In this document: in pieces, positions 25,664 through 33,012 of the stretch
Numbering within the stretch: the stretch's first letter is position 1
How the letters are laid out: every line of letters begins with the position of its first letter
NCBI GenBank assembly: GCA_963822615.1
Contig: CAWGIM010000015.1
Location: 558,001-622,000, forward strand
Length of the DNA: 64,000 nucleotides
Direction of reading: 5' to 3'
From: Trebonia sp963822615
GTDB taxonomy: Bacteria; Actinomycetota; Actinomycetes; Streptosporangiales; Streptosporangiaceae
Translations under genes and position numbers: made by a program
The notes under the pieces: model-generated
Told to the model about the DNA's origin: nothing
Database searches by the model: none
The model's input: only the letters and a program-made list of their open reading frames with translations

Positions 25664-26836
25664 TCACAGAGACAGCGCGTTCCGGCGGACAGCCGCCGAT
25701 ATTTGCTGAGCGGCGATGGCAACGTCCTGCGGCGTCGTGTTTCTCCCGAGCCCTATCCGGATACTGGCGCGTGCCGATAGCCGGTCGAGGCCGATGGCGG
25801 TGAGAACGTGGGAAGGATCAGGCTGACCTGTGTTGCACGCCGAGCCGGTGGAAATGGCCAGGCCGGGCAGGCGCTCGATGAGTTCGTCGGCGTCCCAGCC
25901 CGGGATGGTGACGTTGAGGTTCCCTGGCAGCCGAGTAGTCAGTGTGCCGTTGACCCCAAGCCCTGGGATCGCTTCACGGAGCCGGGCGAGAAGCTCATCC
26001 CGCAGGCCTGCTATGCGGGTGGCGTCGTTGTGGCGTTCTCCGGACAGGATAGCGGCCGCCTCGCCGAGGCCGACGATCCCGGGAACGTTGAGGGTACCGG
26101 GTCGGAGGCTGTATTCCTGCCCGCCGGTGTCGATTTGCGGGATGGGCCGGGTGATGCCCCGCCGGATGAACAGCGCTCCGATTCCCTTAGGGCCGTAGAT
26201 CTTGTGGCCGGAGAAGGACGCGAGGTCGATTCCGAGATTTTCGACGTTGAAGGGCACCGAGCCGAGCGACTGGGCAGCATCGGTGTGCAGCAGGACGCCG
26301 CGGGCGCGAGTGATCTGGCCGATCTCTGCGAGTGGCTGGACAGTGCCGATCTCGTTGCTGGCGTGCATCACGGACACGAGCACAGTTGCCGGCGTGATGG
26401 CGGCCGCAACGTCGGCAGGATTGACTAGGCCGCCGGAGCTGACCGGGAGGACGGTCACCCTGAAGCCTTGCGCGGAGAGGTGTTGGCAGGCTGCGAGGAC
26501 GGCCTTGTGCTCGACCACGGTGGTGATTATGTGGTTGCCGACCCCGCGGAGCGCGCGGGAGATGCCGGTGATGGCAAGATGGTCTGCCTCGGTAGCGCCC
26601 GAGGTAAACACGATCTCGGTATCGATGCTGGCCCCGATCAGGTCCGCGAGCTGATGCCTAGCGGCGCGGGTGGCATCAGCCGCTGCGCGTCCGTAGGCGT
26701 GTGGACTGGATGGATTGCCATAGGCGTCGGTGAGGTAGGGAAGCATCGCCTTGAGGACGCGCGAGTCGACAGGTGTGGTGGCGTGATGATCGAGGTAGAT
26801 GACCCGCTCTGCGCCCGGGCTGGCGCTGCTGGTCAT
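25664..26836 (-). CDS. Cysteine desulfurase (IscS/NifS family)
   Basis: 390 residues; ATG 26836 with GGAGG six bases upstream, overlapping the preceding stop (ATGA). PLP enzyme that takes sulfur from cysteine to form a protein persulfide. N-terminus YLDHHATTPVD, then FTSGATEADHL, VEHKAVL, HASNEIGTVQPL, HTDAAQSLG, the Schiff-base lysine in SFSGHKIYGPKG (K212), RPGTLN, and the active-site cysteine in STGSACNTG (C334). It looks fully active. It is the last of a four-gene operon after dCTP-deaminase-like, HIT and ATP-grasp-like genes, rather than in an isc, suf or dnd locus. That context suggests sulfur delivery for a specialised modification. Confidence 0.94.
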   Translation of the reverse strand: MTSSASPGAERVIYLDHHATTPVDSRVLKAMLPYLTDAYGNPSSPHAYGRAAADATRAARHQLADLIGASIDTEIVFTSGATEADHLAITGISRALRGVGNHIITTVVEHKAVLAACQHLSAQGFRVTVLPVSSGGLVNPADVAAAITPATVLVSVMHASNEIGTVQPLAEIGQITRARGVLLHTDAAQSLGSVPFNVENLGIDLASFSGHKIYGPKGIGALFIRRGITRPIPQIDTGGQEYSLRPGTLNVPGIVGLGEAAAILSGERHNDATRIAGLRDELLARLREAIPGLGVNGTLTTRLPGNLNVTIPGWDADELIERLPGLAISTGSACNTGQPDPSHVLTAIGLDRLSARASIRIGLGRNTTPQDVAIAAQQISAAVRRNALSL

Positions 26837-27774
26837 GCCAGCCCTCCGGTGGCGTACTTGCGGCGGCCGTCGACGATGTCCCAGTAGACAGCTCGGTGCC
26901 CAAGGTCTGAGGTGGCCGTGGCCAGGCAGGTCCAGTCGCGCCGGGGATGACAGGCGGCGATCATGAAGGCATCGTCGAACCAGCGGCGGGCGCGCCGTGT
27001 GACGGCCGACTCAAGGTCGTAAAGCTGCCAGAGCTGGTCATAACCACGTTCCCTGAGCCATGCCTCGGCGGCCGCGGTCTGCTTCTCGGTCGTCATCGGC
27101 TTACCGTCAAGGTGGCCGGTGTCGGTGAGGATGTCGGCGGCGATCCGAGCCAGCCGCTGCGAGCGGCGGTACTGCTCGCTGTCGTGGCCGGTGTCGCCAG
27201 CCAGCCGCAGGTCGGCCCACCACAGGTCCGGGTAGGACTGCCAGTCGACTTGGGCGGTGACGGTGACCCGGGGCGGGATGCCGCCGCGGGTCAGGTCCGC
27301 GACGTCATAACCGGGGCCGAGGGCCTCAATGGTGAAGGTCCCGTCCCGGCCACTGCCAAAGCGGTCCATGCGTAGCAACGCGGTCAGGCGATTGGTGAAA
27401 CGATTGGTCGGCTCCATGATGATGACCGCTCGCCCAGCTTCCAGCAGCCCGGCCGCCTTGGAGGCCACCGCGTCGAGGGGGAAGCTGTTGCCGCCCTTGT
27501 AGTAGCGACGGGTCTCGGTCCCGCCGTCAGAGCGGACCATCAGCCGGTCCTTGCCGGTGGAGGCGGCCAGGGCAGCGATGGCCACTTCCAGTGCCTGCTG
27601 TTCACGGCCTGGGGTGATCAGCGCGGCGTCAAGGACAGGCAGGCCGAGACGGCGCAGCAGGCACATCGTCGCCCACTTCGGGTATCGGTGGTCGGCTGCC
27701 GCCAGCCCCTCCTCGCTCAGTGCGCTAAGCAGAGCGACCGGGCCGGTCCTGGCCGCGGCCGCCGGGCGGGTCAC
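26833..27774 (-). CDS. ATP-grasp-like (PEP-synthase N-terminal-like) protein, function unknown
   Basis: 313 residues from GTG 27774, which overlaps the upstream stop (GTGA) and follows a GAGGG site; the longer open frame is rejected. I do not recognise a named family. The pattern YPKWATMCLLRRLGLPVLDAALI (about 31-53), then LMVRSDGGTETRR (78-90) and TIEALGPGYDVADLTRGG (148-165), resembles the lysine, arginine and acidic segments of the ATP-binding half of PEP synthase/ATP-grasp enzymes. If so, it would activate a carboxylate or phosphorylate a substrate. Trp-rich segments (QVDWQSYPDLWWADLRL) are unusual. It sits in an operon between HIT and cysteine desulfurase genes. Confidence 0.6.
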   Translation of the reverse strand: MTRPAAAARTGPVALLSALSEEGLAAADHRYPKWATMCLLRRLGLPVLDAALITPGREQQALEVAIAALAASTGKDRLMVRSDGGTETRRYYKGGNSFPLDAVASKAAGLLEAGRAVIIMEPTNRFTNRLTALLRMDRFGSGRDGTFTIEALGPGYDVADLTRGGIPPRVTVTAQVDWQSYPDLWWADLRLAGDTGHDSEQYRRSQRLARIAADILTDTGHLDGKPMTTEKQTAAAEAWLRERGYDQLWQLYDLESAVTRRARRWFDDAFMIAACHPRRDWTCLATATSDLGHRAVYWDIVDGRRKYATGGLA

Positions 27775-28394
27775 GCTGCCCTCGCCCGGACAGCGGCGCG
27801 GAGCGCGCTCACGGTGAAGGCCTGGTTTTCGCGGAAGGGGTGATCTCGCCAGTCGTACAGGTCCGGTATCCCGTGCTGGGCAGCGCAGACGCGGCGGACG
27901 TACTGCCGGGCGAATCCTGCCGAGGGCCACAGGAGGTGCTCGCCCGGCCTCGGCGACAGGTAAAGGTAGGGCCCGTCGATCGAGCCTGGGAGGCAAGCTA
28001 GGCCGTCTACTCGCCGGCCGGGCCCGCCGACTGCCCGGTAGGCGGCTGTGACCGCTTCGGGATCTGGAACGGGGATCAGGTGCAGGTGGGCGTGGCTGCA
28101 GCAGCCAGCGCCTAGCTCACAACCGCGGGGCCCGTGCTCGGCGATGATGGTCCGCCCGAAGACGCCGCTGATCAGCGTCCGCATCTCCTCAGCAGCCACT
28201 CCGAGGTCGGGGAGCTCGTAAGGTTCCACGTCCGCGGTCGCGTCGATGTGGGTGAGGGGCATGAACAGGCAGTAGCCGGGAACGAAGCAGCCCACCGTGG
28301 ACAGCAGCACCCAGCCGGCGGTCTCGAAGATGATTCGCTTCCCCTGACCTGGGCGGGGAAGGGCGGCGAATTCGGTGCAGAACGCGCAGTCCAC
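27771..28394 (-). CDS. HIT-superfamily nucleotide hydrolase/transferase
   Basis: 207 residues, GTG 28394 four bases after the upstream stop. The N-terminus has MDCAFCTEF, a CxxC that may bind zinc. FVPGYCLFMPLTHI matches the conserved strand of HIT proteins, and the histidine triad is SHAHLHLIPVP (H101, H103, H105). Length is larger than a minimal HINT protein, with a C-terminal helical extension (YVRRVCAAQHGI, DWRDHPF). HIT enzymes cleave or transfer nucleotidyl groups. The operon context suggests action on a modified nucleotide or adenylylated intermediate, as inference. Confidence 0.85.
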   Translation of the reverse strand: MDCAFCTEFAALPRPGQGKRIIFETAGWVLLSTVGCFVPGYCLFMPLTHIDATADVEPYELPDLGVAAEEMRTLISGVFGRTIIAEHGPRGCELGAGCCSHAHLHLIPVPDPEAVTAAYRAVGGPGRRVDGLACLPGSIDGPYLYLSPRPGEHLLWPSAGFARQYVRRVCAAQHGIPDLYDWRDHPFRENQAFTVSALRAAVRARAA

Positions 28395-28398
28395 GTGA

Positions 28399-28962
28399 TC
28401 ACGCCCTCGTGTCGTTCGTGGTTAGCTCGCTGCCGAATTCGGCAGCGTACCTGCTGCCGAGGCGCTGGGGCTGGCCGTAATGGGCGTGCGGGGCGGGGGC
28501 GCCTGCGGCGCCGTCCATTCGCCAGATGACGGCCCGAGCGACGGGCATGTTCCGGTGCAGCCTGAGTGTGGCAGGCCCGACGTTGAGGAGTTCGAGGGTG
28601 AGGTGGCCGTCCCAGCCGGGCATTATCCACGGGCTCGCGACGTGGGCGGCAAGACCGACACGGGCTAGGTGCGACAGACTGTCGATGGCTGCAGCGAAGC
28701 CGGCCCCGAGTCGCAGCGGATGCCTGACTGCACACAGCATCAAGCTGCCCGGTGCCAGATCAAGTTCGTCCCAGTCGTGCAGCGCTTCGGTGTAGAGAGT
28801 ATCGATGCTGGTCTGACTGGCCAGGTCAACGATGTGGCCGGGGTCGGCGAGCAGCTGAAGCGGTGACCCAAGGCGCAGCAGTAGCCCGTCTCCCCGAAGC
28901 TCGCCCGGCCAAGTGATCTCTCCTAGGCCGATCTGCGCCACAATTTCACTACCTGTCAGCAT
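28399..28962 (-). CDS. dCTP deaminase/dUTPase-fold protein, divergent
   Basis: 187 residues; ATG 28962 with AGAGGAG upstream, rejecting a longer AT-rich frame. Overall fold signature matches Dcd: GDGLLLRLGSPLQLL, SLSHLARVGLAAHVASPWIMPGWDGHLTLELLN with E124 at the catalytic glutamate position, and NMPVARAVIWRM. Two departures: the Asp of the usual S/T-x-D-x-RLG motif is Leu/Gly, and the GRSSLAR signature is reduced to DSLSHLAR. It may bind rather than deaminate dCTP, or use another nucleotide. It is the first gene of a four-gene operon divergent from a LysR regulator. Confidence 0.8.
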   Translation of the reverse strand: MLTGSEIVAQIGLGEITWPGELRGDGLLLRLGSPLQLLADPGHIVDLASQTSIDTLYTEALHDWDELDLAPGSLMLCAVRHPLRLGAGFAAAIDSLSHLARVGLAAHVASPWIMPGWDGHLTLELLNVGPATLRLHRNMPVARAVIWRMDGAAGAPAPHAHYGQPQRLGSRYAAEFGSELTTNDTRA

Positions 28963-29063
28963 GGCTCTCCTCTGCGTGACAAGTTCATTATGTCTTGATG
29001 TTCCGTTGGACAGCAAATAAAGTCGAGGTGTAACTAGGAACATTTTGGATAAATACTGCGGAA

Positions 29064-29097
29064 CCTGTGATTTGGTGCAATTCAGTTGCATCACAGG
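29064..29097. promoter_or_regulatory. Bulged inverted repeat in the divergent dcd-like/LysR promoter region
   Basis: CCTGTGAT (29064-29071) pairs with ATCACAGG (29090-29097), and inside it TGCAA pairs with TTGCA. The 170-base region around it is much richer in A and T than the flanks. As the only dyad in the divergent gap it is a candidate LysR binding site. Confidence 0.5.
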
Positions 29098-29132
29098 ACA
29101 AGGCGTCCGCCTGATCCGACAGCAGGTGCCCT

Positions 29133-30233
29133 ATGAGCGAGGCGAGCACGCCGGTCGGTGAGCCACTACTAGATGGACAAGGCGCGAGAGTTCAGGTGCC
29201 GGCCACGGATTCGCTGAATCGGCTTCTGGCATGTCCGTCGATGCTGCTGGAGTTCACCTTCGATCAGCTCCGCACCCTAGTGGTCGTGCAGGAGGCAGGA
29301 TCAGCGAACGGTGCCGCGCAGATCCTCGGTCGCGAGCAATCCAGCGTGCAGAAACAGGTGGACACGCTCAACCGGGGTTTCCAGCGGATGTGCGGCGAGC
29401 TCCTGGTGATCAAACAGGGGCGTGGTCAGCCGTTCATGTTCACCCCGACTGGTACTGCGGTCGCTGCTCAGGCCCGGGCCCTGCTCGCGGACTGGCAGGC
29501 AAGGGTGAACGACACCCGCCGCCGGATCGGCAAAACGGTGGCGCTGGGGACCACTGAGTTCACCCTCCGGTTCGTCGGCCAGGCCTGGCAGCGGGTCGCC
29601 GAGGAGTTCGCGGCCAGGGAAATCGAGCTGAGCATGGTGCATGTGCGCACGAAGGACTCCTTTGCCCGGCTGGAGGCAAAGGAGATTGACCTGCTGTGCG
29701 GTGGGTTCGCGTCCGTCGCGGGCGTGGGCGACATTCCCGGTGACTATGAGTTCCTACAGTGGCGGCGGGAGGGCCTCGTCCTGCTCACTAACCTGCCCAG
29801 GCGCGAGCTGCCGATCCCGGCCGTCAGCGTGGACCGCCTGCCCGGCCTGCCGCTTATCGTCCCCGCAGCTGGTGGGGTTATCACGGACTACCTGCGCCGG
29901 TGGTACGGTAACGATTTCCGCAACCGTCTGACCATCATCGCGACCATCGACGACATCTACTACGGGCTTGCGCTGATGAGTTCGGAGATGGCCTACGGGT
30001 GCATGCTGACCTCAGCCAGTATTGCCCAGGCTGCGGTCGATGGTCGCCTGCCCGGCGGACCCGGGCTGCGAACTGTTAGCCTCGGTCCCGATTTCGACCC
30101 AGCGATGGAGCTCGTGACCGGCACGTTCGCCCGGCGCGGCGAGCGAAGCGCCTTCGCTCCCTCCCACCCGCTAAACCTGTTGTGGAAGGCCTTCGCCGAG
30201 GAGGTCGATTCCGGCAACCTCTACCAGCTGTAG
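29133..30233 (+). CDS. LysR-type transcriptional regulator
   Basis: 366 residues from ATG 29133 (AGGTG upstream); an internal ATG at 29241 would give the usual length of about 330, so the start is not certain. The winged helix is FTFDQLRTLVVVQEAGSANGAAQILGREQSSVQKQVDTLNRGF, a LysR arrangement with a divergent recognition helix. The effector domain spans about 140-340 (VALGTTEFTLRF, RLEAKEIDLLCGGF, GVITDYLRRWYG). It is divergent from the dcd-like operon, which it probably controls. Base composition is lower in GC than the genes outside the island. Confidence 0.85.
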   Translation: MSEASTPVGEPLLDGQGARVQVPATDSLNRLLACPSMLLEFTFDQLRTLVVVQEAGSANGAAQILGREQSSVQKQVDTLNRGFQRMCGELLVIKQGRGQPFMFTPTGTAVAAQARALLADWQARVNDTRRRIGKTVALGTTEFTLRFVGQAWQRVAEEFAAREIELSMVHVRTKDSFARLEAKEIDLLCGGFASVAGVGDIPGDYEFLQWRREGLVLLTNLPRRELPIPAVSVDRLPGLPLIVPAAGGVITDYLRRWYGNDFRNRLTIIATIDDIYYGLALMSSEMAYGCMLTSASIAQAAVDGRLPGGPGLRTVSLGPDFDPAMELVTGTFARRGERSAFAPSHPLNLLWKAFAEEVDSGNLYQL

Positions 30234-30250
30234 GCCTGAGGCAGGCGGGT

Positions 30251-30586
30251 TCACGCCGTTGCTGAAGACGTGCCTGCCGGGCGGTTCCCGGACCAGATGA
30301 TCCGGTCGCCGAAACTGCCTCGTTCCTCGGCCTTGGCTGCGCGAAGCTTTTCCAGCTGCTGTCTATCAGTGCCCGCCTGCTCGGCGAGGGCATACAACAC
30401 CTCGAGGATGTCGGCGAGTTCCTCCGGGTCGCTTTCTGAATCCAGAAACTCCTGAACCTCTTCGCGGAGCTTGTCCCGCAGCCGAACGCCGTACTCGTCG
30501 GCGTCGGCGGCGTAGATGAGCGGTTCCAGGCCCTTGGACCTGATGATCTGGGGGATCTTGTCGCGCACTAGCTTGCCCTGGCTCAT
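30251..30586 (-). CDS. MazG/PRA-PH-like NTP pyrophosphohydrolase
   Basis: 111 residues, ATG 30586 with GGGAGGG upstream. KLVRDKIPQIIRSKG at the N-terminus is typical of the phosphoribosyl-ATP-pyrophosphohydrolase-like house-cleaning group. The metal-binding pattern EExxE...ExxD is present in KLREEVQEFLD and PEELADILEVL. Such enzymes cleave pyrophosphate from non-canonical NTPs. Its end is 17 bases from the convergent LysR stop. It shares the lower-GC island with the dcd-like operon but is a separate transcription unit. A function linked to the same nucleotide chemistry is possible. Confidence 0.88.
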   Translation of the reverse strand: MSQGKLVRDKIPQIIRSKGLEPLIYAADADEYGVRLRDKLREEVQEFLDSESDPEELADILEVLYALAEQAGTDRQQLEKLRAAKAEERGSFGDRIIWSGNRPAGTSSATA

Positions 30587-30780
30587 GGCAGCCCTCCCGG
30601 CCGTCTGCGTACCGTCCAACCCGGCAGTCAGCACCGATCCTGGGATCGTAAACGTGAGGAGCCTGTGGATACCGGAGAACACGCCGACGTGGCTGTGGTA
30701 CTTCAGATAACTCGCATTTAGCGCTGCGATGGTAGTGCGTTGACCGTGGGCGTGGTGGCGACTGCGTAACGCCGTAAGCT

Positions 30781-32385
30781 TCAGGCCATCTCAAGCACCG
30801 CCCGGGCGGCGTTCTGGCCGCCAAGCCCGGACACCGCGCCACCCCGGACCGCGCCAGAGCCGCAGATCAGCACCCCCTCGGTCCCGCTGGCGACGCCCCA
30901 GCGCGCGGCCGGGGTGTCGAGCGCGGCCTCGTCCGGGGCCCACGGCCAGCTCAGGTCGCCGTGGAAGATGTGCCCGCCCGGCATCGCCAGGTCGGCCTCC
31001 ACGTCCTGCGGGATCTTGGCCTCGATGCACGGGCGGCCGTCGGCGTCGCGCGCGACCACCGTAGCCACCGGGTCGAGCAGGTGCTCATCCAGTGACGCGA
31101 TCGCCCGGGTGACCGCCAGCTCCTTGCGGGCGGCCCGGGTGGCCGGGTCGGCGAACAGCGCGGCCGGCAGGTGCAGCCCGAAGTAGGTCAGCGTGTGGGT
31201 GCCGGCGGGCACGTCGCCCAGGATCGAGGGGTCGGTCAGCGAGTGGCAGTACACCTCGCCCGGTAGCCGGGACGGCAGCTCCCCGGCCGCCGCCTGCGCC
31301 CAGGCGCGGTCCAGGTCGGGGTAGTCCTCGCCCAGGTGCAGGGTGCCCGCGAACGCGACCCGGGGGTCGGCGCCGGAGGCCAGCCGGGGCAGCCGGCTGA
31401 GCAGGAAGTTGACCTTGAGCTGGGCGCCGGCCGGCTTGGCGGCCGGGCCGGGCTGCTCGCCGAGCAGGCCGGACAGCACCCAGGGGGCTACGTTGGCGAG
31501 CACGAACCGGGCCCGCAGGGTGCGCTGGCCGGCGGCGCCGGCCACATCCACCTCGGCCCCGCCCGGGCCGCCGCGGACCGCGGTCGCCGCGGTGTCCAGC
31601 AGCAGTTCGGCCCCGGCCGCGCGGGCGGCGTCGGCCAGCGCGGCGCTGACCGCGCCCATGCCGCCGACTGGTACCCGCCACTCGCCGGTGCCGTTGCCGA
31701 TCAGGTGGTAGAGGAAGCAGCGGTTCTGGATCAGCGACCGGTCCGACATCCGGGCGAAGGTGCCGATCAGCGCGTCGGTGGCGACCACGCCGCGGACCGT
31801 CGGGTCGCGGAACCGGCGTTCGACCGCCTCGCCCAGCGGCCGCTCCACCAGGTCCCGCCAGATCGGCGCGTCAACCTCTCGCCGCACGGCAGAAAGGCGG
31901 GGGAGCGGGCCGGTGAGCGTCGGCGCGACCGCCGCGGCAAGCTGGCCGACCTCGGCGTAGAACTCGCGCCAGGCCGCGTACTCGTCGTCCGAGCCGGTCA
32001 GCGCGCGGAAGCTGGCCCTGGTGGCGGCGCCCTCGGGCCGCTCGGCCAGCAGCCCGCTGGCCGTCCCGGCGCGGAGCACCGGGGTGTAGGAGGCGGTCGA
32101 CCGGGAGGCGAGCCGCAGCGGCAGGCCGAGATCCCTGATGATGCTGTCTGGCAGCAGTGACACCAGGTAGGAGTACCTGGACAGGCGGACAGGGAAGCCG
32201 GGGAAGGGCTGTGCGGAGACCGCGGCCCCGCCGGGCTGGCCGAGCCGTTCCAGCACGATGACCGAAAGGCCCGCCGCGGCCAGGTAGGCCGCGGCGGTCA
32301 GGCCGTTGTGCCCGCCGCCGACGACGATGACGTCGTAGCGGCCGGGCACGTCGTAACGGCCGGGCCGTGCCGCCGGTGCGCTCAT
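30781..32385 (-). CDS. NAD(P)/FAD-dependent oxidoreductase, phytoene-desaturase/PYROXD2-like
   Basis: 534 residues from ATG 32385. Rossmann motif YDVIVVGGGHNGLTAAAYLAAAGLSVIVLE, then RLGQPGGAAVSAQPFPGF. The central part includes GVVATDALIGTFARM and VPVGGMGAVSAALADAA, matching the CrtI-like/PYROXD2 group. The C-terminal FAD motif is LICGSGAVRGGAVSGLGGQNAARAVL. No carotenoid synthesis genes are in the window, so a general oxidoreductase role is safer than carotenoid desaturase. No clear ribosome site is seen; the start codon is supported mainly by the conserved Rossmann motif nearby. Confidence 0.88.
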   Translation of the reverse strand: MSAPAARPGRYDVPGRYDVIVVGGGHNGLTAAAYLAAAGLSVIVLERLGQPGGAAVSAQPFPGFPVRLSRYSYLVSLLPDSIIRDLGLPLRLASRSTASYTPVLRAGTASGLLAERPEGAATRASFRALTGSDDEYAAWREFYAEVGQLAAAVAPTLTGPLPRLSAVRREVDAPIWRDLVERPLGEAVERRFRDPTVRGVVATDALIGTFARMSDRSLIQNRCFLYHLIGNGTGEWRVPVGGMGAVSAALADAARAAGAELLLDTAATAVRGGPGGAEVDVAGAAGQRTLRARFVLANVAPWVLSGLLGEQPGPAAKPAGAQLKVNFLLSRLPRLASGADPRVAFAGTLHLGEDYPDLDRAWAQAAAGELPSRLPGEVYCHSLTDPSILGDVPAGTHTLTYFGLHLPAALFADPATRAARKELAVTRAIASLDEHLLDPVATVVARDADGRPCIEAKIPQDVEADLAMPGGHIFHGDLSWPWAPDEAALDTPAARWGVASGTEGVLICGSGAVRGGAVSGLGGQNAARAVLEMA

Positions 32386-32422
32386 GCGCGCATGCTACGC
32401 CCGGCGGCCGGCCTGGCCGTGG

Positions 32423-32590
32423 TCAGGCCTTCAGGTCGCGCCGGACCTCGTCGGCGAGCTGGTGGATCTGCTGCTCGGTCTGCGTCAGCTTGGCCTCGGC
32501 GGCAGCGGTGCGCTCGGCGGCTCGCCGCTCGCCCCTGCTCAGCTTCCGGCCGGCTCGCTCAGGCCGTGGTGTCCTGCGGAAAAGCCCCAT
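32423..32590 (-). CDS. Small charged coiled-coil protein, 55 residues
   Basis: ATG 32590 is preceded by GGAAGGA at about nine bases, and the frame ends at TGA 32425-32423. The protein starts MGLFRRTPRPERAGRK, then ERRAAERTAAAEAKL and TEQQIHQLADEVRRDL, a strongly amphipathic helix with heptad character. I do not recognise a family. It lies between the oxidoreductase and CsbD genes in the same orientation. The high charge and good ribosome site argue for a real gene. Confidence 0.6.
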   Translation of the reverse strand: MGLFRRTPRPERAGRKLSRGERRAAERTAAAEAKLTQTEQQIHQLADEVRRDLKA

Positions 32591-32748
32591 GTTTGCGTCC
32601 TTCCCTGGTTCCAGCCCCGCCGCCTGGTGAATAAGTACGGCGGTCTGCTACCCGGGTCGGGCGGTTCCATGTCAACCGTGATGAACCGTGTCAACAGTGG
32701 TCACACTGAGCCCCGCGCCGACGCCACAGCCTGAGCAGTGGCGGCTAG

Positions 32749-32940
32749 TTACTTGAACGCGTCCTTGACGTTCTTGCCGGCGTCCTTGACCTGCTCGCCG
32801 ACCTGGCGTCCGGCACCCTCGACGCGCTCGCCCTTGCCCTCGGCCTCCATCGAACGGTCGCCGGTGGCCCGGCCCACGTTCTGCTTGGCCTGGCCCTTGC
32901 TCATCGTGAAACGGTTGCGGAGCTTGTCCATGAATCCCAT
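32749..32940 (-). CDS. CsbD-family stress protein
   Basis: 63 residues; ATG 32940 with AGGAGG seven bases upstream. MGFMDKLRNRFTMSKGQAKQNVGRATGDRSMEAEGKGERVEGAGRQVGEQVKDAGKNVKDAF has the Gly/Lys-rich, disordered, repetitive pattern of CsbD. In Bacillus, CsbD belongs to the sigma-B general stress regulon. Molecular function is unknown. Presence in a window with several PP2C/STAS partner-switching genes is suggestive but not proof of shared control. Confidence 0.92.
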   Translation of the reverse strand: MGFMDKLRNRFTMSKGQAKQNVGRATGDRSMEAEGKGERVEGAGRQVGEQVKDAGKNVKDAFK

Positions 32941-33012
32941 GTCGCGCCTCCTAGAAGCGGGTAATCCGGCTTAGCTGCCCCCGGACGGCCCGGCTAATCA
33001 TCTTCATCCCCG

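Noticed and set aside
25664..26836. Cysteine desulfurase as DndA of a phosphorothioation system
   Set aside because: None of dndB, dndC, dndD or dndE is adjacent; the partners are nucleotide-related enzymes instead.
30781..32385. The FAD oxidoreductase as a carotenoid desaturase (CrtI)
   Set aside because: No crtB, crtE or cyclase gene nearby, and the sequence fits the broader PYROXD2-like group.
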